Of a stretch of 64,000 bases of DNA, positions 42,255 through 53,264 are shown one piece after another. A model generated the notes under the pieces. That model was not told the DNA's origin and ran no database searches. It worked only from the letters and a program-made list of their open reading frames with translations. Every line of letters begins with the position of its first letter. Position 1 is the stretch's first letter. The translations under genes were made by a program, and so were the position numbers. Origin of the DNA: Mesodorylaimus sp. YZB2_4 (taxonomy: Eukaryota; Nematoda; Enoplea; Dorylaimida; Dorylaimidae); assembly GCA_030248295.1 (NCBI GenBank), contig JASANH010000123.1, positions 186,001-250,000 on the forward strand, in the 5' to 3' direction.

Positions 42255-44802
42255 CTGAAAAGACGAAGAATGATCATAAAATAAGACTATACAGTAATGG
42301 TTCATGCAAGGCGCAAAATTCAATTTCTTTAATTTTCATGGCATAGAAAAGATTTCTTCCCTGATTCTGTTCATTTCAACAGATTTACCAATTTATGGAA
42401 TAATAATGACAGGGTTTCTGTCCGAATCGCCCGATTGCCAAAAACATTTTTACCCTACGATTTTTGTGCTTAATCGGAAATTGGCCGTTAGTGTATGGCG
42501 ACAAAAATCCATAAATATTTTTCACCCCTCCCAGTCGAAAAAAAAAGGCATCGCTTGACGTTTTTCTGGTCGAAATTTGAGTTCCAATTGTGGAAAAAAA
42601 GGAAAAACGTACCGCTCACGAAGTGACAGAGTTACGCAACCTTTAAATTTCCCGCCTGCGCACTACTCATGACATTAGAGCGGTCAGGCGATATCGCCAA
42701 GCAATTCGGTTGAGCTCGCCGGAAACAGGCCTAACTTTTTACCACCATTCTCGAACAAAGTTTACTGTAGGTGAGCGGAATATCACAGTCAGCGGGCAGC
42801 AGTAGGAAGCGCTTGTTTGTACGTAAACCATTTACACATCACGGATTAAACTGCCAATCCATTGCCTATTATTTGAAAAACGCTCAAAACATGGTCGTAA
42901 ATAGCGTGCAGTGCACTGATTGTGAGTTGTGGTGGTGGTGATGGTGGTTATGTGTGGTTGCAATTTCGAGGATTTATAGTCTAACCCAACTCGTTGTTCA
43001 AACTATCAATCATGCAATTCCCAACCTACGGAGAGGGGGTCCGACAAGTACACTGTTTGGTAGAACGTCTATTTTTTTGGTTCCATGGCGGTTTTGGCGA
43101 TCTCCAAGAATTCGTCATGACAAACTTTTCTTCATGACGACTCACCAGTCACAAATGCTGGGCTGACCAAAAGTACCTATCTCATATATGGGAATCCACA
43201 ATTGACTCTATCCGATTATGTGCTCCCCTACACCGCCACAGCGCGTTATTGAATGGCCAGCTCATTGTCGGACTCCCCTCGTACACTACATGTGTCTCTT
43301 CGACGAGACCCAGCATCAGCGCGGTGAGCGTGATCAATACTAGTAAATCGTTCATCTCGTCGTTTCGAGGATCAAAATCTAATTCCAGCAGTCTTTAGGC
43401 AAGCTGTGCAAAACTGCACAAGCAACGACATCCATGGATCAAGGTGCTTACACGTGCAAGGGGCATGCAAAGGAGCTCTTCCAGCTGGTGATGACGAGGA
43501 CTGAAACGTGGGTGCACCACTGATCGCGAGACCCGAAAATAAAGCAGGGCAGTGGACAGTGGACGCACAGGGAATCTCCTCCTCGGCCGATCGGCCGTCA
43601 GGCGTACGGTAGATCAGGCAAGGTTTAGGCCCCAGTCGTTTTGGCACTCTAGAGCAATCACTGACACTCGTGTGCCTGGTCGAGGTGGCATAAATCATTT
43701 GGCTATCTTCAAGGTTGGTCAGCTATATCCGTTTTTCGCGCACATATTCTCAAAAAACAAGGAAATTGTCCTGTTTTGACGTCGACGGAATTAGATTCAA
43801 GCTGCTACAGACCGCCTCAAAGTTTTTCACGGCCACCTAGGGTATCTCGTCGGACTTTTCCGGCGACAAAAGTTTTGAGAATGGGTTTTTACGGTGGCCC
43901 TAAAAAATTTCGCGCGGTGACCAGAATCCGGTGACCAGAAACTGTTTGGGAATAGCATTTACGGTCAGCTTAACGGAAAACGGGTCGCCGGGATGAAAAT
44001 CTTGCCGGAAAAGCTTCCGAGAATACTGCTACTAAGCGGATATTCGGGCTTGTCCCTGCCGGGTTTCTCTCTACCCCGAAAGACCCCGAGGGTTCATTCC
44101 TGACTTCCTGTGCCGCCTACCACATGCCCGCGACCTGCTAATTCTGCCACCACATAAACAAGGTTGCAGCTGACTTTTCACGATTATATTCTGTCTGATT
44201 TGCATTCTTACGAAACTTTGCCGATCGAGTATCGCCGATATAAGTGTCATCGCAACACACAAACGCGAACATGTGACTGATCGGGGGATCTAAAAAATGA
44301 TTGGCCCGCAATCGTAACAAACGAAGAACAAACTACCACACATGGATGAAAACAAGCTGAAACCGGGAAGCAATCTTCCTGAAATTAAAACGAAAGTTTT
44401 CAATCTATGACAGGAAAACTTACGTCGTATATAGAATGGGATACCAGATGTAAAAACATGGACGATGGAACATAATTCGATGATATTTCAAAGAATTCAC
44501 GATCTTCTAAATATTGATTCATGATTTCCCCAAAATAAATTTCGACACAAATCTGACGATCGAATCCAAACCAAAGCACACAACATCCGAAGTGACCGAC
44601 AAGCAGCTGACCAGGACAACCGCACATTTGTCATGAGCAGTTTAGATAACAGAAGATTGTCTGCTAGATAGCGCCAATTTTTAAACTGGCTGCATTTGTC
44701 ATAGAAACGGTCTCCCGACATATTGTGGAAAAATTCTATACTCCGTCCATAGTGTGGAGCCCGTACTGTAGAATATAGGCCCGCTAATCGGACCAGGGAA
44801 GG
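42255..44802. other. Region upstream of WD40-like member 1
   Basis: Probably intronic or degenerate sequence of the WD40-like gene on the minus strand. One plausible exon is 44594-44404, ending in a GTAAG donor. A 38-bp motif near 42645-42683 (AATTTCCCGCC ... ATGACATTAGAG) recurs at 61850-61886. Nothing else is supported. Confidence 0.35.
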
Positions 44803-45105
44803 GTTAACAGCAGCCTACAACACCTAAACTCAGTTTATTGAAAAACAAGCGGCCGCCATGTCAAATTCTTCAAAGAACATTTTCAATCATTAAAACCATT
44901 AGGCACATCAAAAAAGGCTCAAATTCAACTCTGCCAACAGAAGTTGTTTGAAAGGGCCTGATGGAAATGATTTATATTTTTATGAGTCAGAAATTATTAC
45001 CCAGTCGCTTTTAGCCCATTCCGACACAATGATGTCTCGGGTCAACTTAAAAATCGTGAAAGTTATTTTTTGATAATTTTAGAGAAAGAATTTGAACATT
45101 TTGTT

Positions 45106-46185
45106 TCAAATCAATTGAATCAAGAAAAGGCGGAAAATGACTGATGCTAGAAGCCCAAAACAATATAATTTTTGTGGGGAAATAATCACACCAAATCCTC
45201 GTCCAGCTCCATGGCCAGTGGTTGTGGTGGTGGTGCAGTCGGGACATTTGTAAAACTGGGGGCAAAACTCGAGCTTCTCCCAAGGAAGGGTGCCATTGCG
45301 AGCCAAATCGGTTGGGCCACAAGTGGAGCTGCAGTCGGGGATGGGTCCAGACCATGGCCACATGTTGTCGCACATTGCCTCGCAATCGGATAAATTGCAC
45401 GGTTGTCCGACGATGGAATGACCAGGCCCCACTTTTGTGCAGTCCCCAGCCAAATCTGATATGTTTGGTGGAGCCGTCGAGAAAAAATCTTTGCTGCATT
45501 CGCTTTGATCATTGCTTTTGTAGAAACAAGCCTCTTCGAAATTGCACAACTCACGCTCCCATTTTTCTTTCACTGATTTCAGAAAATCGACAGTCAAAGT
45601 GTCTTTGAAATTTCCAGGCAATGAAAACAAGTGGTCTTTGTTTCCACCAACGAAAGACGCCATTTCTTCTAGCGTCTCACCTGGATTCACTGGCGGGTAC
45701 CCATATATGCAGAAAATGAGGGAGCCAGTATCAAGCAAATCTTGCACAGCACCCATGTCACCTTCAGGGACTCCGTGAGGTCGCGAGGAAGAAAATATGA
45801 TAGTAATTTTTGGCCTCGATGGTGGTCCATCTAAAGCTCTATACGCTCTAGAATGAATAAGGAATAAAGGAAACTCGATTGATGGTTCATAGATAAACTT
45901 TGTTTTTAGAATTTCCTCAAAAGCCGACATGTTCCCTGTCAGTTTTGTCGAAATGTAGTCCGTACTGGTCGCATACCCCAAAGAAAGACGAGTGCTGTCC
46001 TCGCCTATTTTAAACAAGATGGGAAGACCTTCGAGCAAGACTCTCTTCACAGCGTCGAGAACCTCCATGTGCTTCTCAGTTCCCTCATTCCCGATGTGTA
46101 AATCGATGTTCAACGATTCGCCGCTGATAAGTTGGCCATGGGTATTGATCAGGACAATGAAGAGCAGGGACGCCAGAAGCCACAT
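45106..46185 (-). CDS. Secreted VWA-like, GPI-anchor-like surface protein, copy A
   Basis: Single-exon frame of 359 residues. It starts with a signal peptide (MWLLASLLFIVLINTHG), then a von Willebrand A-like fold: beta strand LNIDLHIGNEG where the MIDAS DxSxS would be, TRLSLGYATS, PKITIIFSSSRPHG, LIFCIYGYPPVNPGE and the closing helix DFLKSVKEKWEREL. The MIDAS motif is degenerate, so metal-dependent ligand binding may be lost. A Cys-rich segment follows (CNLSDCEAMCDNMW, CSSTCGP, FCPQFYKCPDC), then a Thr-rich stalk TTTTTTG. A C-terminal hydrophobic tail ends at the stop (LLASVIFRLFLIQLI), typical of a GPI-anchor signal. The reading frame extends upstream of the chosen Met, but the signal peptide decides the start. 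Function unknown. Confidence 0.65.
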   Translation of the reverse strand: MWLLASLLFIVLINTHGQLISGESLNIDLHIGNEGTEKHMEVLDAVKRVLLEGLPILFKIGEDSTRLSLGYATSTDYISTKLTGNMSAFEEILKTKFIYEPSIEFPLFLIHSRAYRALDGPPSRPKITIIFSSSRPHGVPEGDMGAVQDLLDTGSLIFCIYGYPPVNPGETLEEMASFVGGNKDHLFSLPGNFKDTLTVDFLKSVKEKWERELCNFEEACFYKSNDQSECSKDFFSTAPPNISDLAGDCTKVGPGHSIVGQPCNLSDCEAMCDNMWPWSGPIPDCSSTCGPTDLARNGTLPWEKLEFCPQFYKCPDCTTTTTTGHGAGRGFGVIISPQKLYCFGLLASVIFRLFLIQLI

Positions 46186-46532
46186 ATCGATGGCAGCTCG
46201 CGTAGTCGACTGGTCGACAAGGTGCCTGCGCAGTGCCTTTTTCAATCCACACTTCGCATTGGCTTCGTTGCAGACGTGGGTGGTCGAGAATTCGACACGT
46301 TTGCATCGTAGGCAGAAATCATCATTCCAGATAACGCCATAAAATGGCATCGGGATCTGGCTGTACATGTACGATTCGGCACCTGACGAATGGCATCCAC
46401 CCCCCCCCCCCCCCCGAGTTGTGGATGACATTCGAGCAGATTCTTCGAAAAGCGTCCAAAAAGGCCACAAAAAAGAGTGCAGTTGTTGGAAACAGCTGGC
46501 AGATTAGCAGCCTACTAAAGTTCATCAGACAA

Positions 46533-46850
46533 CTAACCAGTGGAATTCGCAGAGGTTTCTGTTTCTACGAATACGAGATCGTTACGACTAGGCGAAGGAT
46601 CGGTATTCTCCCAATTCACGTACGCGATCTCGGGCCAGTCGGCTTTTTTGATAACATGCTCAAAAAATACTTCGATGGTAGAACATTTTCTGGTCTTCCC
46701 ATCACACACGACACAATGGATCTGTTGGCTGTCAGCAAGCCCGGAGCAGAGCAGATCTTTGCCGACACACAGCAATCTGATCATGACCATTTCACGCCCG
46801 CTAAACATTAGAAGGCTAAGATCAGTAAAATCTGCAATCGCCCATGCGCC
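46533..46850 (-). CDS. Possible WD40-like exon in copy A
   Basis: An open stretch after a TTGCAG acceptor near 46852. LLCVGKDLLCSGLADSQQIH and CVVCDGKTRKC have the spacing of a WD40 blade and resemble EHLLVAGTDLILLDVEKYCG in the exon at 62868. It continues to a GTTAG near 46533 that is either a donor or close to a stop. It may be a 5' exon of another family member or a remnant. Confidence 0.3.
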   Translation of the reverse strand, partial: GAWAIADFTDLSLLMFSGREMVMIRLLCVGKDLLCSGLADSQQIHCVVCDGKTRKCSTIEVFFEHVIKKADWPEIAYVNWENTDPSPSRNDLVFVETETSANSTG

Positions 46851-47265
46851 CTTTTTGATGAGATCTTTTTGCCTGAGTCGGGCAGAAGTCATCAGTCTGT
46901 CAATGAGTATGAGTCACAAAGTGGCTTCGAGTTCTGGCTGCATGAAGATGGGCAGGTGCCTGATGAACGGGGGGCATCCGAGTTGCAGGGAAGTCTACAT
47001 GGATTCCTCATGCGGGCCCATGCTAGCAATATATGTGGTCCACGTTGCTCGCCATCAGCCGGTCAAGGTCAGGGTCAGGTCAGAAGCTCTTGCACTCAAT
47101 CAGAATATTCTGACAGCGAAAGAAAGTAAATTTAGTGAAATTTTGATGAAAATATTTCAAGCGCCTGCCTTACTGCGTGATGATCTGCGGGGCAGTGTCA
47201 CAGTTCTGAATCCCAAAATTCTAGGACAGTCCCAAGTCATTTCACAATCAGCTGTGTCCCACGCA

Positions 47266-47520
47266 AGGTCACAAAGCTGTCTTAAGTTCCACCATACGAA
47301 AACGACCAACACCAACGCAGAACTCTTCTCTTCTTCATGCTCTACCTCCTCGCCATACGCTCGACACTGTGCCAACCCGGATGGTGGATCGATGGTGCTG
47401 TCAACAGTCCATACACGCCATACACCGCAGTCATGGCCCACAATCTCGGAGCATGTCAACAATTCCACGCGGTCATTCCAAGCCACCACCCTCATACAGT
47501 TTTCATGTACCCGCTTGAAA
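47266..47520 (-). pseudogene. Broken WD40-like terminal exon in copy A
   Basis: Closely matches the second half of the terminal exon at 59375-59775: VAWNDRVELLTCSEIVGHDC, GVWRVWTVDS, GLAQCRAYGEE. The first half of the exon (from the acceptor to the VIWS blade) is missing. The family stop codon after the acidic tail is also absent, so the frame runs into unrelated sequence. A truncated duplicate is the simplest reading. Confidence 0.6.
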
Positions 47521-48345
47521 GTATCTGCAGTCCAAATCATTGAAAAGCAGTAATGCAGCTGAAGAAATAGAACCTCGGGCAGAATAGGTTTGAAGCTTTG
47601 GCTATCAAGGTGTCGAAATAGAAAAGATCCCTTTCGGCCAAGTTATGAATAACGTCCAAGTGCTTGCGTGAGGGTATCAATGCCCATGCTAAAATGCGTG
47701 ATTCGCTTGAAGACTTGAATGCGAAGCTTGCGGAAAGTCTGTCAGAAACTCTTGGATAGGCTGAGCAGGCTGGTAAGGACAAAAGTTTGCAACCCACTGC
47801 GCGCAGTCAGGGAAGTCGATAAAAATTACATCTAATCGATACTTCGATATCGAATCGACCCGATACACGCAACACTTGTATCGCTAGAGGTGACGAAGAT
47901 GCACCGGAGAGAATATCTGAAGCTAGCTGATGCCAGGTTGCGAATGCAGATTGCTGTATCAGACGTGTTCAGGTACTGGAAAGGTCGGTTTAACCATCAG
48001 TCTGCTGTATGGTGGGTCCAGATCACTCATGCGTGGACAATCACAATCATCTGAAGCATGAGCTGGATGAGTGGCTGCAAGATTTTATTTATCGATCACC
48101 AGGGGAAGATATCTGACTGGTTATCGATTTCTAGTGTAACCCTCGTGCTTTGTAGGCCATGGCGAGTGGGGGAGAGTACCCCTGGCTAGGAGACGCCAAC
48201 CTCTCGGCTTGATGTTTCAGCCGCTGGCATAGTCGCAAGACTTGCCTGCTCCAGTTGGAGTTTTTGTCCAGCCGATTTCGGTCAGCCATCTCCCTCCTAC
48301 GCCTGCCAGACTTGGTTACACTAGTGAATGGCATACTTTCCAGCT

Positions 48346-48710
48346 TACAAGGGGACATCGCCAACCATTAAGTCGAACTTTGGACAACCAAAAATTGTAA
48401 CATGTTCCCGGGTGCGGAAGAAAGCTCTGTGCAAAATATTAGAGGCGTCTGGTCAACTGGTCAGCAGTGGTCAGCGCATAGAGTACAGTGAAATTTTATA
48501 ATTCTGCTCAATTTCTTGGGTTTTTCCAGGTAAACACCCTAAACGAGAGTGTTAGAAGCTTAAACTCGAAGGTTCGAGCCCAAAAACCGAGTTTGGAAAG
48601 AACTTGGCATGTTTTCCTCAACGCTCGGCTTCCTAACCACATAAAACTTCAGGACTTTGGACGCTGACCAAACCTGATCAGTTGGCCAGACGCCTCTAAT
48701 ATTTTGCACA
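48346..48710. mobile_element. Fold-back inverted-repeat element, truncated (copy in duplication A)
   Basis: The left arm and loop match the complete element at 58431-58878. The right arm breaks off after AATATTTTGCACA, exactly at the right border of the segmental duplication. No coding capacity. Confidence 0.75.
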
Positions 48711-49119
48711 TTTGTATCTGGCGTCAACTCGTTTGCGTTCACTGACCTGTCCCCCAGCTGGCTGACGAGGTTGCGATCATGGGTCATGGGAGGGTAGCAA
48801 TCTCAACCACGCCTTGGCAGCCACTTTTGCCACCTAAAACCAAATACAATCAGCAGCCTGCAAAATGTGTTACGTGAGCCAGACCCTCCTTTGTGCCACT
48901 CGATGAGAGTGCAGATATCATCGTACATGATCTCCACCTCGTCGAGGAGTCAAACGCTGGCGTGGTAATGACCAGCTTCGACAGAACATTGATTCGGTGT
49001 TTCTGCACAGAAAAAACTAACTCATTCATGTTGAGAAACTCAGTAGCGCTGTGCAGCTGCCAGTTGAAGTACAAAACGACGAGCCGGGGCGAACGTTGCA
49101 GACTGGATGATATGCATTG
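48711..49119. other. Unique spacer right of duplication A
   Basis: Sequence with no counterpart beside copy B. An open stretch at 48893-49119 on the plus strand lacks recognisable features. Nothing is supported here. Confidence 0.3.
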
Positions 49120-49552
49120 TGTGATAATCCTTCCATCCCAGCTATGGGTGGAGGTACCTACACGCGTACGTGGTTCGAATCACCCCTGCGCGGTCCCTAC
49201 CGAAACGGACACCAATAACGATAACCCTTTATTGGGCCGACGAGCGGACACCTCCACAAGTACAAGACAGGCCAAGAGGCGAGCACTGAATATGAGGGAG
49301 AGGCGGTCAGGAGATACCCAACCGCTCGTGACGAAATACGTAGACAGACTGAAGGCAGTCCTCACGGCCAGGACGGCTAGAAAGGGCACCTGGCGACCAG
49401 TCCTAGAACTAGTCTACATTAGATTTAGGCTCGCTCTCCTTGCTCCATGCCAAGAGAGGACGAGCGTAGGAAGTATTCACTAGTTGCACCAGGCGACTAG
49501 TGCCGGGCGGTTCAAACTGGTAAAGACGAACCCTCATCAAGAGATGCGGGTT
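49120..49552. repeat. Dispersed repeat R1, copy 2
   Basis: Second copy of the 0.43-kb element at 30656-31078, same orientation, with the tRNA-B-box-like GGTTCGAATCACC and the same right end GATGCGGGTT. Differences are mostly single substitutions. Here no R2 repeats flank it, so R1 is an independent mobile unit. Confidence 0.75.
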
Positions 49553-49906
49553 GCAATTGTATCAGTGTTCCTGGTCGTCCCATGCCGGTTTGGCTTTTCT
49601 GATAGCGCTCAATCGCGAGCATGAAGGCGGTGAGTTTTTTAACGCCATTTGCAGTGTTCTTGTCTGTCAGAGCCTCGAAGTGCAACAGCTTGGCGTAGAA
49701 TTTGAAATGTTTTGATTCGAGGAACAGTACAGAATCAGAAACTTACTGCGAGCCGCGAGCTCAGCTGCGAGATTGGCGTTGAACTGCTCTAATTTTGGTT
49801 CAGCCGTTGACAATGGAGTTTTCGAGCTCTCATGGTCGATGGCGTTGGAGACGCTGAAGTGCAGGCCATCGCGGATAAATCCAGGCGGCAGCTTGAGCTC
49901 GGCCAT
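49553..49906 (-). CDS. First exons of an unrecognised gene, cut by repeat R1
   Basis: Exon 1 (49906-49747) begins MAELKLPPGFIRDGLHFSVS and ends at a GTAAGT donor in phase 1. A CTGACAG acceptor at 49664-49670 restores the frame and gives NGVKKLTAFMLAIERYQKSQ, TGMGRPGTLIQL. The frame then runs directly into the edge of dispersed repeat R1 at 49552, where protein-like sequence ends. Either the gene was interrupted by the insertion or a further exon lies beyond. I do not recognise the family. Codon composition and clean splice sites argue that it was a real gene. Confidence 0.4.
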
Positions 49907-50229
49907 CGTAAGGATTTTGGCGCTCACATTTATGTGGTAGCAATAATCACGCTTGACGATCCTGCGTGTTTGATTTGCTCGCTCTTGAACTCCTCGCGCC
50001 GCTAGTGACTGTCGCTGGCTTCAGATTCAGGAGTGTTGCATGTTTCGACATGATCCCATGGTAATTCGCACTGACCATGCGCACATGCTTTGTATTCCAA
50101 CTCGCACTGGTGTTTCGTTTGATCGATCAGAACTTCGTGCCTTTCAAGCCAAAATAGCAAAAAGTATGATACAATGTCTATTTACCATGCGATGCGCCTA
50201 GCCAGATAGGCTAGAAGCGACAGCATGGC

Positions 50230-50329
50230 TTGACTATATGTGATAGATCACAGGCTCGCACGCGACACCCGCGCCCCCTAATGGTATGAATCAGTCACCG
50301 CTCAGAATGGGATGATAACATATAGTCAA
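50230..50329. repeat. Small inverted repeat, 12-bp perfect arms
   Basis: TTGACTATATGT at 50230-50241 is the exact complement of 50318-50329, with a GC-richer loop of about 76 nt between them. Possibly a miniature transposon end pair. Confidence 0.55.
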
Positions 50330-50366
50330 TGCCGAGAGGCACAAAATCAGCCATATATGGTTAATT

Positions 50367-50489
50367 GCCAAGGAAATTGAAATACGGCAATGCAACAAAT
50401 ATTTTGAATTTGCCGCCAATCAGGTTCAAAATCGCGGCATCTTCCAATTCAAAATAGCCGCTGAATCGTCATATTTCAATTTCCTTGGC
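50367..50489. repeat. Small inverted repeat, 18-bp perfect arms
   Basis: GCCAAGGAAATTGAAATA at 50367-50384 pairs perfectly with 50472-50489. Loop of 87 nt. Looks like a MITE of about 123 bp. Confidence 0.65.
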
Positions 50490-50513
50490 GTTTGTTCCTA
50501 GGTTCATAATAAA

Positions 50514-50880
50514 GCTTTGTGGAAAATATGAGAGGCGTCTACCCGCTTGGTCAGCTGTGGTCAGCGCCTGAAGTCCGCCCGATATTTGAGGTTTTGAAGT
50601 ACATAGTAAGGAGCCCGATCGTCAAGAAAAACACGCAGGGCTCTTTCCAAACTGGATTTTTGTGTTTCAGGCTTCGAGTTAGCTTCTAGCACTCGGATTT
50701 GGTGTGTTTTCCTCAAAAAATCCGTAGGAATAAAAAAATTTTGCGGGACTGTAGGCGCTGACCAGTTAACCTGACGCCCAATATTTTCCGCAGAGCTTTC
50801 TTCTGCACCTACGAGCACATTGCAATTTTTGGTTTTGCCAGTTCGACTTGACGATTAGCGATGTTTTCTTGTTAGTTGAT
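50514..50880. mobile_element. Fold-back inverted-repeat element, diverged copy
   Basis: Same layout as the element at 58431-58878: left arm AGAGGCGTCTACCCGC with TGGTCAGC, right arm GACGCCCAATATTTTCCGCAGAGCTTTC, then CAATTTTTGGTTTTG and GTTCGACTT. The outer part of the left arm is missing. More diverged than the copies in the duplications, so older. Confidence 0.7.
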
Positions 50881-51749
50881 CAGTTTGAACTGCGCTCAGG
50901 CAGTCTGAAGGTCCACCAAATTTGATATTAGAAGCTGAATATGATCTTGGAATTGTTTTGCCGGAAATATGCTGGACGAGGGGGGGGGGGGGCTGCACAA
51001 AAGCTCATTTGCTTACGACGGCGTATTTCAGGGTTCGCAGCTCTCATTAAACTTTAAAAAACTTTTAAAAAACTCCTGAATTTCACAGCCCGTCATGAAT
51101 TCTCAAGAAATCTTACATCTGCGCAAATTCTGGAAATCTCTTTAAATTTTGTCAGGTTTTGGTCCATCGACATGAACGTCCATCTACTTCATCCACTAGC
51201 CACTGATAAATTTCCGAAATCCATCCATGAATTCACCGTTGGTCGCGCATATTCGCTCATTAGCTTTTTCTCGACTTCTCGCAGCCGCAACGAAAATGTG
51301 TGCGTGGTCGACATGTCTCATGCCTATATTGTACATGTTTTCTGTGTACCTACCAGAATACCTACGCTGTCATCGATGTGGGTAGGGCACAGTTTGGTGG
51401 GGTGCAGGGTGGGACCCGTCGTGAATGCAGGTTGAATCACGTCCTGAATCACGCTCTAACAGACCAATTTCAGGAATAATCACAGCTCGGCAGTTCCATG
51501 TTGTACTCTATCCAAGTCTCGCACTGGAGAGTGATCAAGGCACATTTTTTGTGGTCACAAACAGTCGCGAGAAGGTGCTAAACGACTAAGCGCGAGATCA
51601 ACAGTGACCTCATTGTCGCTCGATCGCCGTCTTGGCAAATCTCGGTATCAGCAATCTCGCTATCTTGGCAGTCTCGCTATTGATACCCCGCACAGACCTA
51701 CCACGGCGCAAAAGTCGGTTCCGGCGCCTTAGCTGCAACTGGTGGATTA

Positions 51750-53240
51750 GCTGCACAGTTTCAAATGGAATCGACGATTGGACAATCTAACCAGCCCTGT
51801 GCTGCCAGCGCATCGTCGTAACACACTTTCCATTTGTTATTCATGACGCGCAAGGCGTAAAATTGGGTTCTCTCCAAGTCATCAATGTCCTTTTAAAGAA
51901 TGGGGTCGCATGCACAGCTACCGTAATCAAGCTTGGAACGAATACAGGCCAAAAAACAATTCTAAAAGTTTTCTGATCAACGTGTCAGCCAAATTTTCGA
52001 CGAAGAGCGGCTACCATAGCCCGGGTGCCACGGCATAACTGATCCACATGCTCAGAGAACTTCATGTCCGTAAATAGGCTTCATGTCAATAAACTTCATG
52101 TCAATAAATAGGGATGGCTTCTGAGAAGTCTGGACAGTTTTGTGGCCTTGACAATAGCTTATAATGCGGCTTCTCCGTCCTCCGATAAAAAGCGATGGCT
52201 TCTAAGAAGTCTAATGAAAATATCGAAAAATAACAACTTTGGTCTTCTCAGACTTGATTTCCATGCCACTGTCCAGAATCCAGTGGTCAATGAAGTCGAG
52301 CATTGGCTGAATCGTTGGTTCAATGTCAGATACATTTTTAGTCGGTAAAAGAAACAACACAAATCATCCGCAAAAGCTTGAAGTCGCACATTCGGAAATT
52401 GATCAGAGAATAATTGAAGCAAAGGTTTAATGCTTGCAGTGAAAAGGGCTGGTCCCATAACTGATCCTCGCGGGACCCCAGATGCCACTTGCCAGATTCC
52501 AGACGAACACCCATCCACAAATATTCTTTGCGATCGATTTGATAAATACGACATCAACCAATCGACAAGCACAGGTGAAGTTTGGTGGCAGTCTTTAAGG
52601 TAGTCTTCAAGGCAGCCTTGACAATAGCTTATCATGCAAAATTCTCTCAAACGCTTTTTTGAGATCAATAAAAACGCCAGTAACCATGCCGGTGGTTTTT
52701 GAATTTAGCCAGCTGTGAATTGTCTGCGACGCACTAATAAAGGCGTTGTCCGTACCACGACGCTTGGCAAATCCAAATTGATTGCCAGAAAATTGCAAGC
52801 AGCAGCGTAATACTTTATCAATATGTTTTTTCAGAAGCTTAGCTTACGCAGTTTTCGTCGTAAGCTTAGCTTGGAAATAGTGATAATGGCCGACATAAAG
52901 AAGGCGACGTCATGTCACCGCGTTTCGGAGCAGCGACTTATTTGGCAGATGTTCATTGCGATGGAAACATTTGCGCTTAAATTCAACGATTACAAAGTAG
53001 GGTGACGGCGAGAGCAATCGATGGGGCGACTTGCTAAAGTATAATCACTACGTTTTCGTAGACGTTTTATTTTTTCTAGAACGAAGGCGGCTGATAACAA
53101 AAGTTCATTGACATCTTCACGGTCAGTAATGAAGCTCCCTAAATGTGCGTCATTAAAATTTTTTGTGAATTCGTTGTTAAGGAGTTCAGTTTTTTCTCCA
53201 GAGGCATAGTAGGGCTTGTGAGTTCGTCATGAAGAACATC
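51750..53240 (-). mobile_element. Non-LTR retrotransposon fragment 1 (reverse transcriptase, decayed)
   Basis: Read on the minus strand it starts in the linker before the RT (PYYASGEKTELLNNEF, 53210 downward). It continues with RPLSLF (52890), AKLLKKHIDKVL, QFSGNQFGFAKRRGTDNAFI and GVFIDLKKAF (RT palm). Then come SGVPRGSVMGPALF and the catalytic LQAFADDLCCFF (about 52350-52390). C-terminal traces are SEHVDQLCRG near 52050 and KLDYGSCACDP near 51920. Frameshifts, stop codons and a small duplication of AAGCTTAGCTT (52836 and 52862) show that it is dead. It belongs to the endonuclease-bearing LINE group. Confidence 0.75.
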
Positions 53241-53264
53241 ACAAGCCCTACTATGCCTCTGGAG
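53196..53264. repeat. Near-perfect palindrome at the junction of two retroelement fragments
   Basis: 26-bp arms (53196-53221 and 53239-53264) are exact inverted copies around a 17-nt centre. The arm is the linker-coding sequence of the left, minus-strand element; the right element continues after it in the opposite orientation. Confidence 0.9.

Larger units (their letters stand above)
44803..48710. repeat. Segmental duplication, copy A (3.9 kb)
   Basis: Nearly identical to 54889-58795 in the same orientation. The left border is GTTAACAGCAGCCTAC and the right border GCACA, inside the right arm of an inverted-repeat element. Only a handful of substitutions are visible. The only length difference I found is the C run (16 here at 46400-46415, 15 in copy B). 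It contains a VWA-like gene, WD40-like fragments and most of a fold-back element. Confidence 0.92.
49907..51749. other. Non-coding stretch with small inverted-repeat elements
   Basis: Contains two short hairpins, a partial fold-back element (annotated separately) and a 13-G run at 50980-50992. An open stretch at 51172-51435 on the plus strand shows no domain. No gene is supported. Confidence 0.4.

Noticed and set aside
46540-47553. 337-codon plus-strand open frame in duplication A (and its twin at 56625-57638)
   Set aside because: It is antisense to the WD40-like exons, has no signal peptide, domain or splice logic, and its low-complexity wording is typical of a shadow frame.
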